NCBI RefSeq assembly: GCF_025602895.1
Contig: NW_026516222.1
Coordinates: 124,001 to 188,000, forward strand
DNA length: 64,000 bases
Source of the DNA: Polychytrium aggregatum
Taxonomy: Eukaryota; Chytridiomycota; Chytridiomycetes; Polychytriales
Direction: 5' to 3'
A program made the translations under genes and the position numbers. The notes under the pieces are model-generated. The model was not told the DNA's origin and ran no database searches. It worked only from the letters and a program-made list of their open reading frames with translations. Numbering within the stretch: the first letter of the stretch is position 1; every line of letters starts with the position of its first letter. This document shows, piece after piece, positions 24,201 through 33,383 of the stretch.

Positions 24201-25460
24201 GAACGAGTCGACCCGTCCACGACAGAGCTTACAGACTGGCGGATAGCGTGCCTCGATCTCTTCCCGCTTTGTTTCAAAGCTAGCACAGGCAATCTCGTAG
24301 TTTGGGTCCTGCGTACGCATCCAGCAGTGTGGTTAGCAGTGCACTGAGGTCTGGAGTTGTGAGCTGAGCCAAGGGATGCCGCACCTCTTCATCGGGAATG
24401 CATTGACTCAAGAGCTGGTAGATAAGACTCTGATTGTTGATGCATTTTTCGCAGAAGGGCGAGTCTCGGCTAGACTCTGTATGTTGTTGTGTGTTCAAAG
24501 TTGGAGGAGGGGGGAGTTGGAGAGGCATCGGGCTCAGTTACGGGTTGGTTGGGTTCGATCAAGTATGCCTTGATCAAGCTCCATAATACGGATGAACATT
24601 GACAGCAAAACGATGGGCGATTTCTGTCCGCAGGTGATAGCTGCTCGCAAAAACTCAATCGCACAACCTTGATATTCTGCTGGCGACAGATCGACTCACT
24701 CTGCGACGATGCCTCGGTGGCAGATAGGGCATATCGGGGTGTGGGTGTGTGTGTTCCTTCCCAGTTGTGAACGTCCGGCTCGAGAATATCGCCATTGGGA
24801 TCGAGCTCGTTCCAATTCATGCATGGGCAGTACCACCGCTTGATGACATTGGGGCTGTCTGTTGGCCAATAGTCGATCTGTTTGAGGCCGCTTCCTCGAG
24901 ACCGAGCTGGCTCGGTGCCGGGGATGGCTTTGGTTCCGATGGCCAGAGGCGGTGGCGGAAGCTGGCTGATGCTTTGACAATAAAAGCATTGAACGGCGAT
25001 GGGTTGGCGCTTGCGAATCAGTGCAGCGTTGCTGTTGTGGGGGGGGGAGTTGGTCAGTTGGACGGCGCCCAAGGAAGTCGTCAATCGCCCGAGCGCATTG
25101 AGCAGCCAAGCGGGGTCGAAGGGGAGCCAGAGAGTAGCAGATGGCAGTGTCAGCGAACAGACAATCGCATTAACACGCCTCGGGAATGGAGAGATGGGCG
25201 GATTGCGCATCTGCAAGGTGACGGACACATGGCATGCGGCGATATGTGCTTTGACACATCACATGCAATGCCATGGGCTCGGCCGCACCGTATACAGTCG
25301 CATGAGATTGGACATGATCTACACATTTCAAGCTGGAGACGCACCGGTATGTGACGTAGAACAGAAGCACCGAGACCGCAACAAAGGAAAGGAGCACGAT
25401 GACAGAGGAGACGCTCTCGCCCAGAGCCATAGGCAGCGAGAGTAGCATGGGAGGGAGCAT
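21244..25460 (-). CDS. IMA1: Ima1/TMEM201 (NET5, Samp1) inner nuclear membrane protein
   Basis: Nine exons on the minus strand: 25460-25345, 25031-24700, 24476-24385, 24308-about 23815, about 23735-23355, 23212-23099, 22935-22021, 21847-21656 and about 21565-21244, roughly 980 residues. An N-terminal membrane helix (VIVLLSFVAVSVLLFYVTY) is followed by the Ima1 N-terminal domain with Cys pairs: QCFYC, YCPCMNWNELDPNGDI, FCEKCINNQ, IPDEEDPNYE and RYPPVCKLC. Further membrane segments follow, then a Ser/Pro-rich nucleoplasmic-type region and two last membrane segments. In fission yeast and animals this protein links the inner nuclear membrane to LINC complexes and heterochromatin. Three boundaries are approximate (end of exon 4, start of exon 5, start of exon 9). 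It shares a promoter region with glutathione synthetase. Confidence 0.82.
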
Positions 25461-25987
25461 GGCCTGTGCGGAATGCCACCGGGGCCAGATCAAAACCGAT
25501 CCATCTCGGCGGCACGGTTTGGCGGGCAAGTCACAAAAAAAGCGCTCGCCCAGAATGGCAAGATGATGGTTGGCCGGGTGGTGGCCGGGTGGTGGCCGGC
25601 CGCGCCGTGGCAATGTGGCTGCCCTCAATGTGGCCAGGTCGTGTGGCAGTGCCGACTGAGCCAGAGCCAGCAACACAATCCGAGATATTCGCACCAGGAC
25701 ATTCGCACCAAGATACTCATATCAGGACATTCGCACCAAGATACTCATATCAGGACATTCGCACCGGGGCCGTCGGGGATTCCAGTCGCCGCTTGGCCAC
25801 GCCGTGCCCTGACAAATCTTTCGCCATTTCAAATGCCGGATTGCGAATTCGCGCCCCTGGTGTCGTTGGGCCGAGCCCACGATCGTGGCTGCCGCGCCCA
25901 GCCTGGCTCCATTTCTTCTCGACCTGATCCGCGCTGCGATCCGCTCTGCGATCCGCCTGCCCAGCCCGCCATCAAAACACCGTCGCC
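25461..25987. promoter_or_regulatory. Shared divergent promoter of IMA1 and GSH2, with a 28-bp tandem repeat
   Basis: This 527-bp interval separates two divergent ATGs. At 25698-25765 lie about 2.5 copies of GACATTCGCACCAAGATACTCATATCAG. A short GGTGGCCGG triplication sits at 25578-25605. No TATA box is obvious. Confidence 0.6.
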
Positions 25988-28923
25988 ATGGCTCTGTCGT
26001 CGTCCTCATCGTCCTCGTATCTGCCCGACCGGCCTCCTCCTCTCACCGAGACACAGCTGCAGGAGCTACGTGACCACGCCGTCGACTGGTCGCTGGTCAA
26101 CGGCCTGGTGCTGCGTCCTGCCTTGGCTTCGGTCAATGTGACGCATGCTCCATTTGCTCTGTTTCCGTCGCCCTTTCCCAGGGCTGCCTACGAGCAAGTC
26201 GTGAAGCTGCAGCCGCTCTTCAATTCCCTTGTGCATGCCATCGCCCAGGACGACAAGTTCATCCGCGAGATCATGGAGGAGTACGTCCAGTCTCATGCTC
26301 GCCTGTGTCGCTCGCACTCCGGTCGGGCTGCCTGTCTGACCTTCCTTCCCACACTGCCGCTCAGTCTCTCCAAGGTCGATGATTTCGTTGAGCAGGTCTA
26401 TGAAATCTACAAGGCTGTCTCGGCCGAAGGCTCCACCCAGGTGAGCGACGAGATCACCATCCGAGCGTCAAATCGTCGTGTGTTGGGGGGGGGGTGCTCA
26501 GCAGATTCAGCCGGGCTCCCGACTGTAACGCTCCTTGGCCCCATCGAATGGCATAAACTATGTGCGTCTCGAGCGAACTGCATTATCTCTCGAACTCAGC
26601 CTCACGCCGCTCTCCCATGCTTGTTGTTTGCGTCGATGCGCCTCCCTCATAGCCCGTCACTCTGGGATTGCATCGGTCCGACTATTTGCTCCATGTCCCG
26701 AGCGGTGCCCCCAGCGACTTTGTTCCTGTCCCACAGCAAGTCGAGCTCAACACCATCGCGTCGTCGTTTTCGTCGCTGTCGAGCGTTGTCTCGGAGCTTC
26801 ACAGGTAGAGCAACACACGCAGCCATTAAGTTCTGTTGGGTGAGAGCAGGCGCCAGGAAATGTACTAGGCGAAACCATCTGCACCCGGGCGTGCGAGGTC
26901 CTTTGGATTGAAGTCACCACCGACGAGCCTGAAGCCGAGAAGCCCTCCAAACAACTCGGAGGCATGATGGAAAGCGGCCTTACCGACATGGTGGCCGACT
27001 GGCTCGGCTTTTGTTTTCGGAATCTATGTTGACCCTTTTGTCGCCATCCTGCTTTAGATTCCTGGCCGAGAGAACCAACTACTTCAACAGCCCCAGCCTT
27101 CCCACTCCCGATATTACCGTCGCCGGAATGCCCGAGAATGCGTCGAGACTGGGCCTTCCGAAGGCGTTGGCCAAGGCCTGGCAGCTCTACGACAACAAAG
27201 AGTACGTATGCTGTTCTTCAAATCGGGTTGTGCGAACCAAGTGCGATACGTCTTGTCGGCCCCTTGCCCAAGTCCAAGCGGGCCGCGCATAGCTAATCTT
27301 GCTCTTGCCGTCGCTCCAGTGCGGTCGTAGTCATGGTCGTCCAGCCAGGCGAAAGAAACGCGTTCGATCAACGATGGATCGAATACACCTTGTTCAAAGT
27401 GTTGGTATCAGTGCCACTCGAGACTGAGAGCCTGTATTCACGAATTCGTAAATGAATCGCTTGCTGGTTGATCGCCGCGAGTGCTCACCTGCATCGTGCT
27501 GACGACCTCTCTCCAACACGCGCTCGTCTACAGCCACCATATCAAGCTTGTCCGCAAGACCCTGGCCGAGATCGATAGCGAGGGTACCCTGGTCGGCGAC
27601 GAGCGAACGCTCGTGATGTACGTACATAGCCGAAGCCTCTTTGCTCTCTCAGAATCGCTCCGTGCACATACAATATGGCGCAGTTTGTGAATGACCAGAT
27701 GCTGTTGCTGTTGCTGTTGCCATGACCAACATCGCTCCGTACCAATCGCAGCGGAAAGCATGAGGTCGCCGTCACGTACTTCCGATCTGGTTATGCCCCT
27801 ACTGACTATCCTTCCGGAAAGGGCGGAGCGGTAAGTGATTGGTCTGATGATATCGCAGCGGATCGACTGCAGCCCAAAGCGCCTTCACCCGACAATCATT
27901 GGTCTCTGTGGTCTGGGATCGCCTGGCTGATTATCCACCCGAACACCGACTCCAGGAGTGGAGAGCACGCCTCTTGATTGAGCGTTCCAAGACAATCAAG
28001 TGCCCCAACGCAGCGTACCATCTTGTTGGCACAAAGAAAGTTCAGCAAATCCTCGCCCGCCCTGGCGTAGTCGAACGGTCAGCTCGTGCTCAATGTCCTC
28101 TCACGCATTCCGAATTACGACGAATGCGATTGTTGACAGCATCTTTGCATCCATTAGGTTTCTCAAGAACCCTGTCGAGGCAGCTCAGATTCGCGCTAGC
28201 TTCACCGGACTCTACCCGCTCGACAGCTCGGCCGAAGGTTTGGAGGCAGTTAAGCTGGCTCTCTCGGATCCCGGTCGGTTCGTGATGAAGCCTCAGCGAG
28301 AAGGCGGCGGTAGGTTCGCCTGTAGATCTGAATATCAGCGTATCTATGTTGCTGCGTGCCGATAGTTCAGTGTGCCGGCATATTGTTGGCTCAAGACCAT
28401 CGTTCTCATCACCGCCATTCGTTTTCGAATGATATGGTCGACACGCCGGGCCTTAGGCAACAACATTTACGGTCAAGATATCGCCGTGGCCCTGAACAAG
28501 CTGACGCCTAAAGAGCGTGAGGCTTTCATTTTGATGGATCTCATCCAACCACCTCGCATGCAAAATGTGATGGTCCGCAATGCCGAGATTATTCCGTCCG
28601 AAGTCATTAGCGAATTGGGCATCTATGGCATCTGGGTTAGGTGAGTGGTGCGGGTTGAATTGGTCGTGATCGAGGCTAACTATCACCAGCCACCCAGTGT
28701 CTGAGGGCTGCTACTATGGTTGGCGATATGGCGAGTAATCGAATGCTAATCCGCAGCAATGCTACTCTCGATCGGTCTCTGTGCAAACTCGGAGCGCAGC
28801 GAAGGCAGCGTTTGCCATCTCAACGAAGCCGCTGGACATCTCTTGCGAACGAAGAAATCGGACTCCAACGAGGGTGGCGTGGCTGCTGGATTCGCTGTCA
28901 TTGATAGTCCTCTGTTGCTGTGA
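25988..28923 (+). CDS. GSH2: Glutathione synthetase (EC 6.3.2.3)
   Basis: Eleven exons join in phase: 25988-26280, 26365-26440, 26653-26804, 27058-27201, 27320-27400, 27534-27617, 27752-27830, 27956-28077, 28158-28309, 28457-28640 and 28800-28923, giving 496 residues, normal for the eukaryotic family. It is the ATP-dependent ligase that adds glycine to gamma-glutamylcysteine, the last step of glutathione synthesis, in the cytosol. Family signatures in order: [51 protein letters not shown], the ATP-binding glycine loop [21 protein letters not shown] and the C-terminal HLLRTK...EGGVAAG. All expected parts are present, so the enzyme should be active. The divergent partner (IMA1) has no known link to glutathione. 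Confidence 0.95.
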
Positions 28924-29313
28924 TCGCTCGCCTTCGAGTCGTCCGCTTTCCCAGCTGGTCCGGTGTCGCCCGATGGATCGGCCTTTGGGCGGCTCAGTGC
29001 TCGCTGACGAGACGTTTGCACGTCTTCATCAAGGAGCTGCGGTTAGGCTGTCGTTAGGCTGTCGTTAGACTGCAGATGCGTGGCCCTCACATCATTCATG
29101 CATAGGGTCGGCTGGGTGGGGCCCGGACAAGGGCATAATGGTATTGCAAATGTAATCGTGCATACAGTGAGCTCGTCAGAACGTATGGCTGCAAAAGCAA
29201 CCAGCTGAGGGGGGACTATTGTGCAAGGCTGCTGTCTGTAGCCACACACACGGATCAGGATTCCGCTTGTTTCCATCAAGAACATCTGCAATGCAGCACC
29301 CGAGCGCAAGAAA
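28924..29313. other. Convergent 3' region of GSH2 and ERG26
   Basis: About 390 bp between two convergent stop codons. A small direct repeat (GGCTGTCGTTA, two copies) is at 29046-29068. No gene was seen. Confidence 0.5.
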
Positions 29314-30919
29314 CTACTGCTTCGCGGCCTTCTGCTCTTCATTAAATTGTTTCCAGAACTCGCCCGTGATCTCGAGCGCCTCCTCCATGGGAACAAGGGG
29401 CTTATAGCCGAGCCGCTCCTTTGCCTTTTCGCAACTGTAGTAGCGGTTGATGGCAAAGGCTTTGATTCGGAAGACGGTGAAGGATGGGTGCAGCTCAACG
29501 AAGGGCTTAAGCGCCCAGGTAGCAGCATCGGCAAGGTAGGCAATCGGGAAGGCGACCGAAAGTGGGATACGGATGGTGCCTGAGGGCAGAGCACCCCAGA
29601 TCTGGAAGAAGCGCTTGGGGATATCCCAGAAGAACATGGGCTGGTCGTTGGTGATAATGAAGGCCTGTGTGCGTCGATTGGAGCGAGGTAGCACCGCAGA
29701 GTCGATTAGTTGAGCGGCAATGATCGTCATTCTTCATCGCAAGGCCAGCAAGATACGCCGAGCCGCGACGAGAACCACGCCGAATGGAAAGCACTGAAGT
29801 CCCGAGCCGCAACGAAACCTGCGGACAAAGCCGGGGCTCGCTCCTCGGCCAAGGCTCGCCGACAGGGATACCAACCTCTCCAGCAACACCTTCCGACTCC
29901 AGCTTGTCAGCAGCCTGGAGATGGGCGTACGCAGCGTTGACAACGAACGTCATGTCAAACAGAGTACGGTTGTTGCCGATCATGTAAATGTGCGACTTTT
30001 CGTTGGCGACCTTGAGCATGGCAGGTCCGCCTTGAGCGTCCCTGCATCACAGAAAATGGCGTGGTTTGGGTGAGAGGATGAGCGCTGGATCCAGGTCGCT
30101 GCGATCCAATCGGCCAACATCAAGTGGGGGAGCCTGCCTGGGCGAGCAATCGATAAACAGAGAGAGGTCCCTCTGGACTCACCGAGGGCCAAAGATGCCC
30201 GAGGGCCGAAGCGCACAGGTTGCCATGCCGTTCTTGCCGTTATAGCTTAAGACCAGGCTTTCTCCTTGCGCCTGATGAAAGGATGGATCCCCTTGATGAA
30301 CAACACATTCAAGAACAACCCTGGATCGAAGTCAGCGCCGGCCACAAGACCGGCACTCTGAGCCTTGCCGTCTTACCTTGGACTGGTTGTAGGCATCCAT
30401 CGTTTCGGGAAAGGGCCAGGTCTCGTCAGCGGCCACCATGGGCTGCCCGTTGTAAATGACACTGGCGCTGCTAGTGTAGACAAACTTTCGAACCCCGCTC
30501 GCAACAGCGGCATCGAGGATGGTCTGGGTGCCTTCGACGTTGACCTTGAAAAAGACTTTGTCTGGCAGACCGTGCGGTGGGGAGGCTGAGTGGATCACAA
30601 CGGTGCGAGACTTGAGGGCAGGGGCCAGGTCAGCCGGGCTGCAGAGATCGCCGGTAAAGTATTCGACCTTGGGGTTGGGCTCGCGGGGGACACGCATGTC
30701 GAAGACGGCAACTTGGTCACCACGCTCGACAAGCTGGTCGACGATGTGCCCGCCGAGGAAGCCTCCTCCTCCAATGACAAGATACGATTCCTGCTTTGAT
30801 GGGTGCACAGAGGGCAAATATTAGATCCAGTACGGCCGCGGCACGACCAGGGCAAGCTTGCACAGGTAGACGGGAGCTCTGGGTGGCTCGTCCCAAGAGA
30901 GCTACCTTACCTTGGTCAT
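29314..30919 (-). CDS. ERG26: Sterol-4-alpha-carboxylate 3-dehydrogenase (decarboxylating)
   Basis: Five exons on the minus strand: 30919-30911, 30790-30377, 30271-30183, 30041-29876 and 29664-29314, giving 342 residues (yeast Erg26 is 349). The first exon is only 9 nt and codes for MTK; it is supported by a GTAAGG donor and by the absence of an ATG before the Rossmann motif in the next exon. The NAD-binding loop VIGGGGFLGGHIV begins almost at once. The catalytic YNQSK (Tyr/Lys of the SDR/3-beta-HSD superfamily) lies near residues 135-140. GIFGPRDAQGGPAML and MIGNNRTLFDMTFVVNAAYA follow, typical of the Erg26/NSDHL family. It removes the C4 carboxyl group during sterol C4-demethylation at the ER, with ERG25 and ERG27. 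One donor is GTTGGT. Confidence 0.92.
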
Positions 30920-31182
30920 GTTTTTCGGAAGCGGTAGTTCTCGGCAGCAAGAGCAGGAGCAGCAGGAGCAGGAGCAGCAGGATATGGAGATGCCACTCGC
31001 GGCAAAGTCTGGCAGATCGCAAACCAAGGCAGCGGCCGTTCTGTTCGCCTTCCTGCTCGACATGTGTGTGTGTGGCATCATGTGCGCAGCCACTGGCCAA
31101 TAGGAAATCCGTGCACAGCAAGCACGTGTCGATACTTGGGGTTTGGCTCGTGACACATGGAGCGAACAGGGAGCCGAGCAGG

Positions 31183-31494
31183 CAATGGGCACATCGTCTC
31201 ATCCAGACAAACACGGCGTTGTCGGATCATATCACACACCCGGTCAAGTGGGTCAAACCATCTCCCTGTGTGAGGGAGATGCACGGGTGAGTGGGCACGA
31301 CGGAACCAGCGAGCCGCTGCCAATGCGGTCACTGCGGGTCATGGCACGAAGACGTGTGGGATGAGGGAGGAAGGCGCAGGGCAAAGAGCAATATCGCCGC
31401 AGGACCTCGAACGAGTTCCATAGAGTTCGAATGCCGATCGAGGCCGTTCTGCCAGATCGATCAACATCAACGAATACACAAGCCCTTCGTGTGT
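31183..31494 (+). repeat. 312-bp repeat, copy a (inverted copy at 52881-53193)
   Basis: It runs from CAATGGGCACATCG to CTTCGTGTGT. The reverse complement of 52881-53193 matches it throughout; conceptual translations of both copies are identical over the stretches I compared. It lies just downstream (25 bp) of the XRCC3-like stop codon. No terminal inverted repeat, long open frame or poly-A tail was recognised. Confidence 0.92.
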
Positions 31495-31518
31495 GAAGGT
31501 CTTCCGTTTCAAAAAGGC

Positions 31519-33008
31519 TCATGCACTGTATTTGGCGACACCCTGCACACCTTCGCCCGAGATAGAGAACTCGCAGTAATCGGACATTGCCATGTTCGGC
31601 CCAAAGACCACCCGTAGCAAACGAATGTCGTTGGAGGGGTTGTCGCCCTGCACCATCGGGCGGTCCCGGGTGAGCCAAAGCCGGGCATTGACCATATGCG
31701 ACCAGGCAAAGCCCAGCGCCGGGATATGGTCTGCCTGCCGCTGTCCAGCAAGGGCTAGCATGCCATGGATGTTGCGGTCTGCAAAGTCGGCTGGATGAGA
31801 CGCTTGATGGGATGTGTTGACCGCATCCGAGACCTGGTTGATGCAGACAACAACCGCACCGTAGTGGTCGCTGATGCGCTTCAACATCGAGATTGCCGAG
31901 TCCAGCATCCGTGTCTTTTCAACCGCCGGCAGGCTTTCGCCACCACCAAGCATCGTCTCCTCGGCGCGAAGTGTGGCTGCTATCGAGTCGATGACGATGA
32001 GTCTGATCGGCCGCTGCGACATGAGCACGGGCACCTGGTACATCAGAACATGATGCAAGGTGTCAAAGTCCCGGATGTGCATCACATGAACGTGGTCACC
32101 GACTCTGTCCAGGGCCGCGGCTGGGAAGCGCTTTCGCATGTGGTCGCTGATCTGATATAGCCGTTGAAACTGGAACTTTTGCTCCGTGTCGATGTAGATG
32201 GCGCCTGCAGAGTCAGCGCGGGACACAACGGCGGTTGCCTACGATTAGCACAGCTGGACAAGATCGAGCCAGCAGCGGCTGGGAGCTTGGCCAGCACGAT
32301 CAGCCCAGCACGATCAGCCCAGCACGATCAGCCCAGCACGATCAGCCCAGCAACGCAGATCCAATGCGGACCGGGCTGACGCTGATCTTCGTTCCGAATC
32401 CATCGATCGCCAGCGAGCCTTCATCCGCATCGATTCGATTCGGCCACCATCATCGTCCTACCTCCTTCAAGCCCGCCGCAGTGATGTGGCAGTTGTGCCG
32501 ACAGACACAACTGCAATGCAACCTGTGTCTTGCCGGTACCGTTGCGACCAAAGATCTCGATAATCCCGACCGGCAGCCCACCGCGCAGGACCCTATCCAG
32601 AACGTCTGGATCGCCAGTGCTCAGTCGGGGCCTCTTGTTGACGACCCCTTGCTCTATCAGTGGCAGCCGAGCGGACTCGATCGGATGGACGATCGAAACA
32701 ATGGCCTCAATGAGCTCAGCAATATCTCTGGCATCAAGCTGAGTCCTCCTCTGCAGCTCGCTTTCTGATGCTTCGAGAACCTCGGACCCCAGCGATAGAT
32801 TTGCTGCGGATGCCGAGAGTGTCAGCCAGATCCGCTCTCGTGCAGCAGCATCAGTGAGCCGGCTTGTTTTTCTGCAACAGAATTGCAAGGGAGCGCTGTT
32901 TGCCGTGTGAACGGTACGGAGCGGTCCTGTACCTCGTTTGAGCGCCTCGCAGATTCGTGGGCGAAGGGGAATTGACGCAAGATCAGGATCCTCGGTCAGA
33001 AGCGGCAT
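31519..33008 (-). CDS. XRCC3: XRCC3-like RAD51 paralogue
   Basis: Three exons on the minus strand (33008-32933, 32803-32462, 32204-31519) join in phase to 367 residues; human XRCC3 is 346. The N-terminal region ends in LSTGDPDVLDRVLRGGLPVG, followed by Walker A GRNGTGKT (about residues 111-118) and QVALQLCLSAQLPHHCGGLEG, which closely follows XRCC3. GAIYIDTEQKF and Walker B LIVIDS (about 209-214) come next, then the INQVSD segment of RecA-fold proteins. XRCC3 pairs with RAD51C to support RAD51 filaments in homologous recombination. RAD57 is the fungal relative; the GGLEG and PHHCGG wording favours XRCC3. It lies tail to head with ERG26 and is divergent from epsilon-tubulin, with only about 375 bp between their start codons. 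Confidence 0.86.
32291..32351. repeat. 14-bp tandem repeat in XRCC3 intron 2
   Basis: The unit is CAGCACGATCAGCC, about 4.3 copies. It lies entirely inside the intron between 32461 and 32205. Confidence 0.9.
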
Positions 33009-33383
33009 TGCGAGGACTGCAAAGTTCAGATCGAGCGAGAAATTTGGCGAACCAAGAACACCCCCCGGTTTCAACCACCGACGGCGATACCCCTGCAGAT
33101 CGAGACAAGGCGATCCACAGCTTGTGCAGGATCATCTTCTATCCGCCGCTATCCAGCGGCTTCCGTGCCTGTAGCTGCATTGCCCGTTGCGAGGAAGAGT
33201 TGCTTTGGAAAATGCAGTTTCTCGGAGCTGGGTCCTGGGAGGCCGCAGAGCAAGAGGTCCACAAGCACCCGGCCGACCGGCAGACCGGCGCTGCAACTCT
33301 TGCTGTGATCTGGTCGACACAAGACCCCAGATCCAAGACCCAAGACCCAACCAGACGTTCCGGCGCACAACTCGGCCAGAAGC

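Noticed and set aside
24280-24320. Frameshift in IMA1 where two frames overlap near the DPNYE motif
   Set aside because: An intron from GTGCGG (24384) to GCAG (24309) joins IPDEE to DPNYE in phase, matching the family.
31384-31450. tRNA-derived SINE in the 312-bp repeat (GAGTTCGAATGCC resembles a B box)
   Set aside because: No A box at the right distance, no tRNA fold and no poly-A or simple-repeat tail were found.
31291-31500. Identical 68-residue frame in both 312-bp repeats as a gene
   Set aside because: Identity of the DNA explains identity of the frame; other frames are equally conserved, and the frame runs to different residues where the repeat ends.
31519-33008. RAD57 or RAD51 itself
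   Set aside because: The GGLP.GI.E linker, QLCLSAQLP and GGLEG follow XRCC3; the RAD51 N-terminal helix-hairpin-helix pattern is absent.
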